The notes under the pieces were generated by a model. It saw only the letters and a list, made by a program, of their open reading frames with translations, was not told where the DNA came from and searched no databases. Below are positions 7,096-15,692 of a stretch of DNA of 38,734 bases, one piece after another. The position numbers were made by a program, and so were the translations under genes. The stretch spans positions 1 to 38,734 of the forward strand of contig NVWP01000044.1 of NCBI GenBank assembly GCA_002733705.1, read 5' to 3'. Source of the DNA: Henriciella sp. (GTDB lineage Bacteria > Pseudomonadota > Alphaproteobacteria > Caulobacterales > Hyphomonadaceae). Every line of letters begins with the position of its first letter. Within the stretch, counting starts at the first letter, position 1.

Positions 7096-10000
7096 ATGGG
7101 ACAGATCATCCTTTCGCAGGCCGGCCAGTCGCTTGGCCAAGCTCTCCTGCCGAACGGGCTTGGCCTGTTCGGTGCAAACGTCGGCGGGGCCGCGATTGGC
7201 GGGGCTTTGGGCAGTCTTGCGGGCCGGGCCATCGACAGTGCGTTCAGCCCGGATGTGAACGGGCCGCGCATGGGGGCGATGACTCTCATGGAAAGCCGGG
7301 AAGGCGCAGGCCTGCAGCGCGTCTATGGCCGCGGCCGCGTGGGCGGACAGGTCATCTGGGCGGCGCAGTTCAAGGAAAAACGCACCGAGCGGTCGGCCGG
7401 CAAGGGCGGGCCGAAAGTTCGCGACTACACCTATTCATTGAGCTTCGCGGTGTCCGTCGCCGACGGGCCGATTAGCCGGCTTGGCCGCATCTGGGCCAAT
7501 GGCGAAATCATGGACCTTGCCGGTCTGAACTGGCATCTCTATCGCGGCGACGAGAACCAGCTTCCCGATCCGCTGATCGAGGCGGTCGAGGGGGCAGGGC
7601 AGGTCCCGGCCTTCCGGGTCACGGCCTATATTGTCTTCGAGGACCTGCCGCTGGCGGCCTATGGCAACAGGCTGCCGCAGCTGAGCTTTGAAGTCTTTGG
7701 CGCCGCCGGCAATCAGGCTGACCTGAACCGGCTTGTCGAAGGGGTGAACATCATCCCGGCGTCTGGAGAATTCGTATACGGAACAAGCGTTGTCAGAGAG
7801 CGGCGCTTCCCGGGTGTGGAACGCGCGCTCAATATGAACAATACGGCCGGAGAGGCGGATTTTGCGCGCTCGCTTTCCCAGATGACCGCTGAGTTTCCAC
7901 GGATGCGGCAGGCGGCGCTCACCGTGGCTTGGTTCGGGGATGATCTGAGGGCGGAAGCCTGCCGCATCCGTCCGGGGGTCGAGACCCGTACCCGGCGGAC
8001 CGTGCCCTATGGGTGGTCTGTTGCTGGCCAGGGCCGCGAAGCGGCGAGGCTGATCAGCCAGACAGGCGGCGCGGCCAATTATGGCGGGACGCCCTCGGAC
8101 CCCTGCGTGATCGAGGCCATTACTGCCATGAAAGCCGAAGGCCTGTCGGTCACGCTGTCGCCCTTCCTGCTCATGGATATTCCGCCGGATAACAGGCTGC
8201 CCGATCCTTATGGCGGGTCAGAGCAGGCGGCTTTCCCCTGGCGTGGGCGGATCACGGTCCAGACGCCGGACGGGACTAAAGCTGTGCGGGAGGCAATTGG
8301 AACTTTATTCGGCGCCGATGGGGCGTTCGGGTATCGCCACTTCATCCTGCACCATGCACGCCTCGCCGAGGAGGCGGGCGGTGTGGAGGCGTTTCTTCTC
8401 GGTAGCGAGATGCAGGCCCTCTCAAGACTGCGCGACGAGACAGGAGCTTTTCCGTTCGTGGACGAACTGGTTGCACTCGCCGGGGAGGTGCGGGCCATCC
8501 TTGGTGAGACAACGAAGATTTCCTATGCCGCGAACTGGACAGAATATGGCGCCTATGTCCCTGCGGATGGATCGGGGGACGTCCTCTTTCCGCTGGACGT
8601 CCTGTGGGCCTGTGAGGATATCGATTTTGTCGGTGTGGACTGGTATCCACCCATAGGGGACTGGCGGGACGGCAATGACCATCTGGATGCGCTGGCAGGC
8701 TATGATGGTCCAGAAGATGAGGCCTATCTGCGTTCCCAGCTGCAGGGCGGTGAAGCCTATGACTGGTATTATGCCTCTGAGGCCGCCCGCGCCCAGCAGG
8801 TGCGCTCGCCTATTATGGACGAGGCTCATGGAGAGGCCTGGGTTTTCCGGCAGAAGGACATATTAAACTGGTGGTCATCGGCCCATCATGAGCGTCCGGC
8901 AGGAACAAGAAATGCCGCGCCGACAGGATGGAGCCCCGGACTGAAACCGGTCCGGCTCATGGAGCTCGGCTTTCCGGCCGTGGACCTCGGCACCAATGCC
9001 CCCAATCTCTTTCATGATCCGAAAAGCGCCGAAAGCGCCTTCCCGCCATTCTCCAGTGGCGTGCGTAATGATGTGCTCCAACGCAAGGCCCTTGAGGTCT
9101 CGCTGGCATACTGGTCTGCTCAGCCCTGTATCGAAGCCGTCCATGCCTGGGCGTGGGATGCACGCCCCTTTCCCGATTTTCCCGCACGCGAGACGATATG
9201 GAGTGATGGGCCGAACTGGGCACTTGGCCACTGGCTGAACGGCCGGTCGGGTCTGGTCAGCGTGGGTGACGTCATATGCGATCTTGCCCGGCAGGCGGGC
9301 ATAGAGATGGAAGTCGTGGCCTTGGAGGGCCTTGTCGAAGGTCTGGTCCTCAGCGGGCCAACGAGCCTTCGGCAGGTGATGGAGCCGCTTCACGCGCTTT
9401 ACCGGTTCCGATGTCTCGAACGTGAGGATGGTCTTCTGGTCACGGAGCAAGGCGCGGCACCTCACCCGATTATTCCTGTAGGACAGACCGGCGAGGACGG
9501 TGTCTCCATCACCCATGTCCTGCTGGACAAGCTGCCGGGCCGGCTTGAGCTTGGTTATGTTGACGGGGCAGGGGCTTATGGCGCGGCTCAGGCAGAGGCG
9601 CGCGCCCCGGAGGGGGATGGAAGCTATACGGTGCGCGCGGCCCTGCCACTCATCCTGTCGGAGGCTGCCGCGCAGAAAGCCGCCGCCGACCTTCTGCGGG
9701 GTATGCAGGAAGGCGCGTCATGCAGGCTGGAGCTGGGGCCCAGCTATTGGGGCCTGGAGCCGGGCGACCGGCTTGCGGTGGAGACTGTGCCGGGAAGCTG
9801 GGTAATCGATGACATCATCGATGACGGTCTCGGGCGCACAGTGTCGCTTTCGCGGCCGGTTGAAGAGACGAAGATTCTGGCCGCCTCTATTCCCGATAGC
9901 GGCAAACCGGCTGTGGTGCCCGCCGATCCGGAGCTTTTCGTGGTCGATACGCCGGCCATTTCCAGATTTGATGGGAGCGGCCCGCTTGTCGCTGCGGCTG

Positions 10001-10779
10001 GGCGCCCCTGGAGAGGGCCTGTGCAGATTGAGGCGGGCCGAAGCCTTTCCCTGATGTCAGGACGCGCCTCCCTTTCATATCCAGCGCATGTGGGGCAGCT
10101 TCTGACACCTCTTTATCCGGGGCCGACCGGGCGATGGGATAAGGCTGGCGCGATTGAGCTGGAGCTTGAAACAGCAAGCATTTCGAGTGCCGATCCCCTC
10201 TCGGTCCTGGCCGGTGCAAACACGCTTCTCGTTCAGGGAGAGGCCGGATGGGAGGCGATTTCGTTTCGCACGGCTGAGCTGATCGATACCAGTCGCTGGC
10301 GCCTGACGGATCTGCTTCGCGGGCTGCATGGGTCTACCGCCACAGCCGCAGAAGAGGGGGCTGCGGTGATCCTTGTGGATGGGACTCTTGGGCGCGCCGA
10401 AGTCGCATATGAGGAAGTCGGCACCAAACTACTCTGGCGGGCTGAAGGCGGCGAGGCGCGGCCATTCACCTATCTGGACCGGGCTGGCCTTCCCTGGCCG
10501 GTGGCCCACCTCAAGACCAGGCGGCAGACGGGCGGGACGGTTGAATTAAGCTGGTTACCCCGCGGACCGGACATTCCGGACAGCTGGGACCTGCCTGACC
10601 CGGTTCACCCACGCCAGTTTGCGGTTGAGGGGGAGTCTCCCTCCGGGACGCTGTTTACGCTGCAGACCAGTGCCAATCGGATCGAAACTGGCGCGGATGT
10701 GCATAATATCCGCGTTGCTGAGATCGGAACTGACGGGCGCTATGGTCCATGGGTTTCAATCGCGGCAGAGGCACTCTAA
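7096..10779 (+). CDS. GTA large tail hub/host-specificity protein (g15), TIM-barrel
   Basis: The biggest GTA protein, forming the central tail hub and contacting the recipient cell. The 1,227-residue product begins with a Gly-rich segment (about residues 1-60) and a tail-hub beta region with GRGRVGGQVIWAAQF and DYTYSLSFAVSVADGP. A GTA_TIM-type barrel follows (roughly 390-720), including SYAANWTEYGAY, DIDFVGVDWYPPIGDWRDG and HAWAWDARPFPDFP. A phage-tail_3 region follows (about 770-930), then a beta-rich C-terminus. It is slightly shorter than RcGTA g15 (about 1,300). The ATG at 7096 is chosen because the conserved MGQIILSQAGQSLG start follows it; the frame is open farther upstream, but that part overlaps g14. 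Confidence 0.95.
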   Translation: MGQIILSQAGQSLGQALLPNGLGLFGANVGGAAIGGALGSLAGRAIDSAFSPDVNGPRMGAMTLMESREGAGLQRVYGRGRVGGQVIWAAQFKEKRTERSAGKGGPKVRDYTYSLSFAVSVADGPISRLGRIWANGEIMDLAGLNWHLYRGDENQLPDPLIEAVEGAGQVPAFRVTAYIVFEDLPLAAYGNRLPQLSFEVFGAAGNQADLNRLVEGVNIIPASGEFVYGTSVVRERRFPGVERALNMNNTAGEADFARSLSQMTAEFPRMRQAALTVAWFGDDLRAEACRIRPGVETRTRRTVPYGWSVAGQGREAARLISQTGGAANYGGTPSDPCVIEAITAMKAEGLSVTLSPFLLMDIPPDNRLPDPYGGSEQAAFPWRGRITVQTPDGTKAVREAIGTLFGADGAFGYRHFILHHARLAEEAGGVEAFLLGSEMQALSRLRDETGAFPFVDELVALAGEVRAILGETTKISYAANWTEYGAYVPADGSGDVLFPLDVLWACEDIDFVGVDWYPPIGDWRDGNDHLDALAGYDGPEDEAYLRSQLQGGEAYDWYYASEAARAQQVRSPIMDEAHGEAWVFRQKDILNWWSSAHHERPAGTRNAAPTGWSPGLKPVRLMELGFPAVDLGTNAPNLFHDPKSAESAFPPFSSGVRNDVLQRKALEVSLAYWSAQPCIEAVHAWAWDARPFPDFPARETIWSDGPNWALGHWLNGRSGLVSVGDVICDLARQAGIEMEVVALEGLVEGLVLSGPTSLRQVMEPLHALYRFRCLEREDGLLVTEQGAAPHPIIPVGQTGEDGVSITHVLLDKLPGRLELGYVDGAGAYGAAQAEARAPEGDGSYTVRAALPLILSEAAAQKAAADLLRGMQEGASCRLELGPSYWGLEPGDRLAVETVPGSWVIDDIIDDGLGRTVSLSRPVEETKILAASIPDSGKPAVVPADPELFVVDTPAISRFDGSGPLVAAAGRPWRGPVQIEAGRSLSLMSGRASLSYPAHVGQLLTPLYPGPTGRWDKAGAIELELETASISSADPLSVLAGANTLLVQGEAGWEAISFRTAELIDTSRWRLTDLLRGLHGSTATAAEEGAAVILVDGTLGRAEVAYEEVGTKLLWRAEGGEARPFTYLDRAGLPWPVAHLKTRRQTGGTVELSWLPRGPDIPDSWDLPDPVHPRQFAVEGESPSGTLFTLQTSANRIETGADVHNIRVAEIGTDGRYGPWVSIAAEAL

Positions 10780-10819
10780 CTACACCTCATCGCAACAGTG
10801 ATGAAAGTGAAGACCTCCC

Positions 10820-11683
10820 TTGGCGCGCGATCCCTATCAGACACTTGGCGTGAGCAAGTCGGCCACCACCGACGAGATCCGGAAGGCTTATCGCAAGAAG
10901 GCGAAAGAGCTGCACCCGGACCTGCACCCGAATGACGAGGAGAAGGCCAATGCCTTCAAGGAGGCGTCGGCGGCCTTCGAAATCCTGAGCGACGAGGAAA
11001 AACGCGCCCAGTTCGACCGCGGCGAAATCGACGCCGATGGTAATCCGACCGGCTTTGCCAATGCAGGCGGCGGGTTCGGTGGAGGTTTTGGAGGCGGCGG
11101 CTTCCGTCAGCAGGGTGGCTCGTTCCAGGGCGATCCATTCGAGGACATTCTGTCGGGCATGTTTGGCGGCCAGCGCCGCAGGCCTGGCCCGCGCAAGGGC
11201 GCCGACATCCGCTACCGGGTCGATATCTCGTTTGAGGACTCCGTTCAGGGCGCCAAGCGCCAGATGACCATGGCGGACAATAAGAGCCTCAACGTCTCCA
11301 TTCCGCCGGGTGTGACCACCGGCCAGGTGCTGCGCCTCAAAAGTCAGGGCCAGCCCTCACAGACGGGCGGCCCGCCGGGCGATGCTTTGCTGGAGCTTCA
11401 TGTCCGCCCCAGCAAGACATGGACACGGGACGGTGCCGATCTTCGCATGTCTGTCCCGCTGCCTCTCAAGACGGCCTTGCTTGGCGGCACGGTGGAGGTG
11501 GCGACCCCCGGCGGTCCGGTCACGCTGAAAGTGCCCGAGGGGTCCAATACGGGCAGCGTCCTTCGCCTGCGCAATAAGGGCGTCCAGTTCAAGGACAAGC
11601 CCGGCCATCTCTATGTCCGGCTGGAAATCACGCTTGAAGACCCGAAGGATGAAGACCTCATCGAATGGGCGAAGAGCCATTGA
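10820..11683 (+). CDS. DnaJ/CbpA-type co-chaperone (J domain plus C-terminal domain)
   Basis: Hsp40 co-chaperone that stimulates DnaK. The J domain covers residues 1-70 with the HPD motif at 32-34. A Gly/Phe-rich linker lies at about 80-115. The two C-terminal substrate-binding beta domains (about 130-285) include ADIRYRVDISFEDSVQGAKR and PGHLYVRLEI. The Cys-rich zinc finger of true DnaJ is absent, so this is the class B/CbpA type. The start is a TTG: the first in-frame codon upstream that could serve is cut off by a TGA at 10808. The gene begins 40 bases after g15 without a visible terminator between, so read-through from the GTA cluster is possible. Confidence 0.92.
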   Translation: MARDPYQTLGVSKSATTDEIRKAYRKKAKELHPDLHPNDEEKANAFKEASAAFEILSDEEKRAQFDRGEIDADGNPTGFANAGGGFGGGFGGGGFRQQGGSFQGDPFEDILSGMFGGQRRRPGPRKGADIRYRVDISFEDSVQGAKRQMTMADNKSLNVSIPPGVTTGQVLRLKSQGQPSQTGGPPGDALLELHVRPSKTWTRDGADLRMSVPLPLKTALLGGTVEVATPGGPVTLKVPEGSNTGSVLRLRNKGVQFKDKPGHLYVRLEITLEDPKDEDLIEWAKSH

Positions 11684-11761
11684 GCGGCGCGGCGCTTTCT
11701 GACTAAACTGCTCGCACATCATTCAGCATGTATTCAGGGCAGGTGGGGCATAGTCTGATTC

Positions 11762-12073
11762 ATGAAACGGATAGTCGCCTCCATTTGCCTCGGCCTGATC
11801 GCCATGTCGCCCGCTGCGAATGCGCAGGGGCAATGGAGCAATTCCTTCACGGCAGACGATGCGCGCAATGCGCGTGAGCGCGGCGAGATCCTTCCGCTGA
11901 AGGATATTCTACGCCCGATAGAGTCGCGCTATGGTGGTGAGATGCGCCGTTTCGTCGGACTCTTTGATAGAGGCGGCCGGAAGGTCTATGTCATCGACTG
12001 GACCACACGGCAGGGTGAACTCGTCCAGTTCACCATCAATGCCCATAACGGACAGATCATTAGCGTGAGCTAG
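11762..12073 (+). CDS. Small periplasmic PepSY-like protein (FeuN-like position)
   Basis: A 103-residue secreted protein. It has a clear signal peptide (about residues 1-21, ending A-N-A before QGQW). The mature part resembles a single PepSY unit: a helix with LPLKDILRPIESRYGG, then strands KVYVIDWTTRQGELVQFTINAHNGQIISVS. It ends nine bases before a response regulator/kinase pair. In rhizobia a small periplasmic protein, FeuN, encoded next to FeuP-FeuQ holds that kinase in check. The same role is a reasonable inference here from position and size, but sequence similarity to FeuN itself could not be tested. Confidence 0.8.
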   Translation: MKRIVASICLGLIAMSPAANAQGQWSNSFTADDARNARERGEILPLKDILRPIESRYGGEMRRFVGLFDRGGRKVYVIDWTTRQGELVQFTINAHNGQIISVS

Positions 12074-12082
12074 GTAAATTCC

Positions 12083-12766
12083 ATGCGTATACTTGTTGTT
12101 GAAGACGATGCGGACCTGCGCCGGCAACTTGCCGATGCGCTGACACAGTCCGGTTATGCGGTCGATCTTGCTGCGGACGGCGAGGACGGCCACTTCCTGG
12201 GCGATACAGAGCCCTATGACGCGGTCATCCTGGATCTTGGCCTGCCGAAGATGGATGGCGTCACGATCCTTGAGCGCTGGCGCGATGACGGCAAGGACTT
12301 CCCGGTGATGATCCTGACCGCCCGCGACCGCTGGAGCGAAAAGGTCGCCGGGTTCGATGCGGGCGCTGACGATTATCTGACGAAGCCCTTCTACACAGAA
12401 GAGCTGCTGGCCCGTCTGCGGGCGCTGTTGCGCCGCGCCACCGGGCATTCTGCCGCCGCGCTGGAAGCAGGCAGCCTGCGGGTGGATACGCGTGCAGCGA
12501 GAGCCACGGTCAATGGCCGGCCGGTCAAGCTCACCGCGCACGAGTACCGCGTGCTCTCCTATCTGATGCACCATCAAGGCCGCGTCGTGCCGCGCACCGA
12601 GCTGGTCGAGCATATCTATGACCAGGATTTCGACCGCGATTCGAATACGATCGAGGTCTTTATCGGACGTCTGCGCAAGAAGATCGGGACCGACCGTATC
12701 CAGACCGAGCGGGGACTGGGCTATCGTCTCGTCGTGCCGGAAGGTGAGACGGCAGGCCTTGCCTGA
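12083..12766 (+). CDS. OmpR/PhoP-type response regulator (FeuP-like)
   Basis: DNA-binding response regulator of 227 residues. The receiver domain (about 1-118) has the acidic pocket EDD at 7-9, phospho-acceptor Asp51 in VILDLGLPKMDG, Thr79 and Lys101 in YLTKPF. The winged-helix DNA-binding domain (about 130-222) has LTAHEYRVLSYLMHHQGRVV and the SNTIEVFIGRLRKKI recognition segment. The EVFIGRLRKKI form is typical of PhoP/FeuP regulators. It sits between the PepSY-like gene and the kinase, whose start overlaps its last codons. It most likely acts as the partner of that kinase and controls envelope or osmotic genes; the targets are not visible here. Confidence 0.93.
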   Translation: MRILVVEDDADLRRQLADALTQSGYAVDLAADGEDGHFLGDTEPYDAVILDLGLPKMDGVTILERWRDDGKDFPVMILTARDRWSEKVAGFDAGADDYLTKPFYTEELLARLRALLRRATGHSAAALEAGSLRVDTRAARATVNGRPVKLTAHEYRVLSYLMHHQGRVVPRTELVEHIYDQDFDRDSNTIEVFIGRLRKKIGTDRIQTERGLGYRLVVPEGETAGLA

Positions 12767-14195
12767 ACCTGACCCGTCCAGAGAGGCCGAAGCGAGCCCC
12801 GTGGCGGCGAAACCGCCGGCCAGGCCGCGCCTTTCACTTTCAAGGCGCCTCCTCCTCGGCGCTGTGATCTGGAGCCTGATCGTCGTCATCGGCGGTGTGA
12901 TCGCCATGACCGCCGCCTACCGGACCCAGACCGTCCGCATCCTTCAGCAGGAACTGGATTCCACGCTGGTCACGCTGCCGCGCGCTCTGGAAATCCTGCC
13001 CGATGGCCGCGTGGTCGATATCGAGGAGCGTCTGCCGAGCGATGCGCGCTTCCAGCTGCCGCTCTCGGGACGCTACTGGGCGATGATCGCGGTTCATGAT
13101 GATGGCAGTCTTGGCAATGATATCCGCTCCCAGAGTGTCTGGGACGGGCCGCTGCCGCTTCCGAAAGAGCTTTCACAGGCCGCGCTAAACTCACCCGGTC
13201 AGACGCAATATGGCAATACGAGAGGGCCCAAGGATGAGCTGCTTCGCGTGGCTGTCCGCTCCATCACGGTGCCCAATCGCGAAAATCCGATCCTGCTCAT
13301 GGCGTCGGCCGACCGGGACCTGACCGATGAAGGCGCCAACCAGCTGAGGCTCATCCTGCTGATTGCCATGGCAACGCTGGCGGGCGGCACGCTGCTTGCG
13401 CTCTGGATCGGCCTGAGGTTTGCGTTGCGACCGCTTGGCCGCGTCCAGCTTCATGTCTCCGAAATCCGGGCAGGCCAGCGGGCACGGCTCAATGGCGACT
13501 ATCCGGTCGAAGTGCAGCCCCTGACTGAAGAGCTCAACAAGCTGCTTGATAATAACCGCAAGATCGTCGAGCGCTCCCAGACCCATGTCGGCAACCTTGC
13601 CCATGCCCTGAAGACGCCGCTGGCGGTGCTGCGTAACGAGGCCACTGGCGATACCTCGCTGGACGATGTGGTGCGCCGCCAGACCGAATCGATGCGCACC
13701 AATGTCGACCACTATCTGAAGCGTGCGCAGGCTGCTGCCCGGTCCGAAGCCCTCGGTGTGCGCACCGAGATCGAGCCGGTTGTCTCTGGTCTGCAGCGCC
13801 TGCTGACACGTCTGTTCGACGCCAGGGGCATAGAGGTCTTCAACGCCATCCCGGCAGACTGCTATGTCCGGGTGGAACAGCAGGACCTTGAGGAGATGCT
13901 GGGCAATCTCATGGAGAATGCCTGCAAGTGGGCGGATTCGCGCGTTGAAGTCTCCTGCGCGCAGAGCCAGAACGGCCTCATGCAGATCCATATCGACGAT
14001 AACGGCCCCGGCCTTGACCCGGATTCGCGCAATTCCGCGGTCAAGCGCGGTGTGCGGCTCGATGAGACCGCGCCCGGCACGGGGCTCGGTCTCTCTATCG
14101 TCGCGGATGTTTCTGAAATGTATGACGGCCGCCTCGATCTCTCCGAGAGCCCGCTAGGCGGCCTTCGCGCAACCATCACGCTGCCGGGGCAATGA
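12759..14195 (+). CDS. Membrane sensor histidine kinase (PhoQ/FeuQ-like)
   Basis: Inner-membrane histidine kinase paired with the regulator just upstream. Domains: membrane segment at about residues 29-53, periplasmic sensor of about 140 residues (PhoQ-type arrangement), second membrane segment at about 196-218, and HAMP. The H-box is NLAHALKTPLAVLRNE (phospho-His about 282), the N-box NLMENACKW (about 385), and the glycine boxes DNGPGLD and PGTGLGLS. No ATG is available at the start. TTG at 12759, overlapping the regulator stop by 8 bases, is used; GTG at 12801 would remove 14 residues and is equally possible. Its stop overlaps the CcmI-like gene by four bases. Confidence 0.9.
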   Translation: MPEPDPSREAEASPVAAKPPARPRLSLSRRLLLGAVIWSLIVVIGGVIAMTAAYRTQTVRILQQELDSTLVTLPRALEILPDGRVVDIEERLPSDARFQLPLSGRYWAMIAVHDDGSLGNDIRSQSVWDGPLPLPKELSQAALNSPGQTQYGNTRGPKDELLRVAVRSITVPNRENPILLMASADRDLTDEGANQLRLILLIAMATLAGGTLLALWIGLRFALRPLGRVQLHVSEIRAGQRARLNGDYPVEVQPLTEELNKLLDNNRKIVERSQTHVGNLAHALKTPLAVLRNEATGDTSLDDVVRRQTESMRTNVDHYLKRAQAAARSEALGVRTEIEPVVSGLQRLLTRLFDARGIEVFNAIPADCYVRVEQQDLEEMLGNLMENACKWADSRVEVSCAQSQNGLMQIHIDDNGPGLDPDSRNSAVKRGVRLDETAPGTGLGLSIVADVSEMYDGRLDLSESPLGGLRATITLPGQ

Positions 14196-14800
14196 AACAC
14201 ACCACACTGATCTCTCTTGGAGCGGCCACGCTGATTGCGGCTGTAGCCTATCTCTTCGTCGGGCGGCCAATGCTGCCTGACCAGCCTTATTCGGCGCGCG
14301 AAGCGGAGATTGCCTCCCGCCCGGCGGATGATCTGTCACGTGACGAGATGCTGGCGCGCCTTCAGATGACGGCCCGCGAACAGCCGGACAGCCCTGAGCC
14401 ACAGTACTTTATCGGTGTTCTTCTGCGCTCGCAGGGGCAGACCGAAAACGCCCTGCGCGCCTTTCAGTCCGCGCTGCGCCGTGACCCGGACCATGTCCCG
14501 GCTTTGATCGCGCTGGCCGATGCGGTTGTCACACGCGATGGCGGGATCATTACAGAGCCAGCGGCGCGTCTTTATGACCGCGCCTGGCGGCTGGACAATA
14601 GCGAGGTGAGGGCGGGCATTCTGGCAGCCATGCCAGCCTATCAGGCTGGCGACCTGGACGCCGCGCAGGCGCACTGGGAGCGTGTTTTTGCCGACCTGCC
14701 GGAAGACGATCCCCGCCGGGCCATGCTGAATGCGATGCGCGCGGAGGCGGACGCCGCCCGCGCCGCCGGCAGCGACGAAGCGGGCGAGGAAACTCCTTAA
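14192..14800 (+). CDS. CcmI/CycH-like TPR protein of cytochrome c maturation
   Basis: A 202-residue protein with one N-terminal membrane segment (about residues 7-24), a short linker, and tetratricopeptide repeats (about 55-170), for example EPQYFIGVLLRSQGQTENALRAFQSALRRDPDHVPALIALAD. This pattern with the PADDLSRDEMLARLQ lead-in matches the periplasmic TPR part of CcmI/CycH, which delivers apocytochrome c to the haem ligation complex. Full CcmI has two membrane segments and an extra N-terminal domain, so this is the short form. It overlaps the kinase gene by four bases. The other ccm genes follow 470 bases later, after a gene on the other strand. The assignment is supported by that neighbourhood. 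Confidence 0.8.
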   Translation: MKHTTLISLGAATLIAAVAYLFVGRPMLPDQPYSAREAEIASRPADDLSRDEMLARLQMTAREQPDSPEPQYFIGVLLRSQGQTENALRAFQSALRRDPDHVPALIALADAVVTRDGGIITEPAARLYDRAWRLDNSEVRAGILAAMPAYQAGDLDAAQAHWERVFADLPEDDPRRAMLNAMRAEADAARAAGSDEAGEETP

Positions 14801-14811
14801 GGCAGCGAGCT

Positions 14812-15156
14812 TCAGGCCGGCGTCTGCTGATGCTGGACGATTTGCCAGCCCTTGTCCGACTTCACATAGGTCGATGAGCAGTAAGCCTCATAGGTGTCGT
14901 GGTCCTTCAGGCAGCGCCCGACATAGGCCAGCGTCACTGTCCCTTCGCCGGACTGGACAGCTGTCTCGCTGTCGAACTCCACATGGTCCCAGCGCGGGGC
15001 CAGCTTTACTGTTTCGATGATTTTCTCGCGCTTCAGGATACCGGCGGGCAGGGGAAAGACCATGACGCAATGAGGCGCCATCAGCCGGTCATACTCCTCT
15101 GCAGGCCCTGTCCAGAGCTGCTTTTCAATGTCCCAGATATCGGAAAAATCCGGCAT
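14812..15156 (-). CDS. NTF2-like (SnoaL/DUF4440-type) protein
   Basis: A 114-residue cytoplasmic protein with an NTF2-like pattern. It opens with the helix DIWDIEKQLWTGPAEEYDRLMAPHCVMVFP, followed by REKIIETVKLAPRWDHVEF. Beta strands VTLAYVGRC, YEAYCSSTYVKSDKGWQIVQHQQTPA complete it; the last motif is typical of DUF4440 proteins. It has no signal peptide and no obvious catalytic set. It is transcribed against the ccm genes and separates ccmI-like from ccmE. A 110-base divergent region lies between it and ccmE. Its ligand is unknown, and no functional link to cytochrome maturation is implied by the sequence. Confidence 0.8.
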   Translation of the reverse strand: MPDFSDIWDIEKQLWTGPAEEYDRLMAPHCVMVFPLPAGILKREKIIETVKLAPRWDHVEFDSETAVQSGEGTVTLAYVGRCLKDHDTYEAYCSSTYVKSDKGWQIVQHQQTPA

Positions 15157-15266
15157 ATTCGCCTCTTGAGCCGCCGTAAGTTACTGTACACCAACCAACT
15201 CGAAAGCAGTCTGGTTGTTTCGGTCGCAGTGTCAAATCCTGCAAGCTTCGATACAAGGCCTGCATT

Positions 15267-15692
15267 ATGAGAGCGAGAGCAAAAAGACTTTGGGGCGTGT
15301 CGATCGCAGCCGTGCTGCTGGTGAGCGCCGTAGCGCTGGCCGCGGTCGCGTTGAGGCAGCATGCCGACCTCTTCTACACCCCGCAGCTCATTGCTGAGCG
15401 CGGCCAGCCGGACGTTGGCAAGCGCGTGCGGATCGGCGGCTGGGTGCAGATCGATTCCATCGAATATGGCGAAGGCGCCGACATGACTTTCCTCATTGAG
15501 GATGGGTCGGGCGAAACCGTTGAGGTCGCTTACACAGGCGTGGTGCCGGACCTTTTCCGTGAAGGCGAAGGCGTTGTCGCGACGGGTCGTTTCGGCGCAG
15601 GTGGCGACTTCACCGCGGAGAACATTCTCGCCAAGCATGATGAGAATTATGAACCGCGCGAACTGAAGAACGCCCGCCAGGCGACCTCATGA
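15267..15692 (+). CDS. ccmE: Cytochrome c maturation haem chaperone CcmE
   Basis: Periplasmic haem chaperone that covalently carries haem from the CcmABCD complex to the CcmF/H ligase. The 141-residue protein has a short basic N-terminus and one membrane anchor (about residues 8-29). A beta-barrel domain follows with FYTPQLIAERGQPDVGKRVRIGGWV. The haem-binding motif LAKHDENYEP has the attachment His124 and the axial-ligand Tyr128. Length is normal. It overlaps ccmF by four bases. Upstream is a 110-base region shared with the divergent NTF2-like gene, which probably contains its promoter. Confidence 0.96.
   Translation: MRARAKRLWGVSIAAVLLVSAVALAAVALRQHADLFYTPQLIAERGQPDVGKRVRIGGWVQIDSIEYGEGADMTFLIEDGSGETVEVAYTGVVPDLFREGEGVVATGRFGAGGDFTAENILAKHDENYEPRELKNARQATS

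Larger units (their letters stand above)
154..10779 (+). mobile_element. RcGTA-like gene transfer agent structural cluster (g3 to g15, g7 missing)
   Basis: Fourteen collinear genes on one strand follow the Rhodobacter capsulatus GTA order from portal to the large tail-fibre/hub protein g15. Seen: ATGA-type or longer overlaps at most junctions, no stop or frameshift inside any gene, and the domain signatures given under each entry. Known: such clusters are domesticated prophages that build small tailed particles packaging random host DNA. The terminase genes g1 and g2 would lie left of the window. No integrase, repressor, replication or lysis gene is in the window, which fits a GTA rather than an active prophage. 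Odd points are the missing g7, the short g11 and the compact g13. A defective prophage is the alternative, but the intact frames argue against decay. Confidence 0.9.

Noticed and set aside
11909-12907. 332-codon minus-strand frame over the PepSY-like and regulator genes
   Set aside because: It spans two well-supported genes on the other strand and has no recognisable domain.
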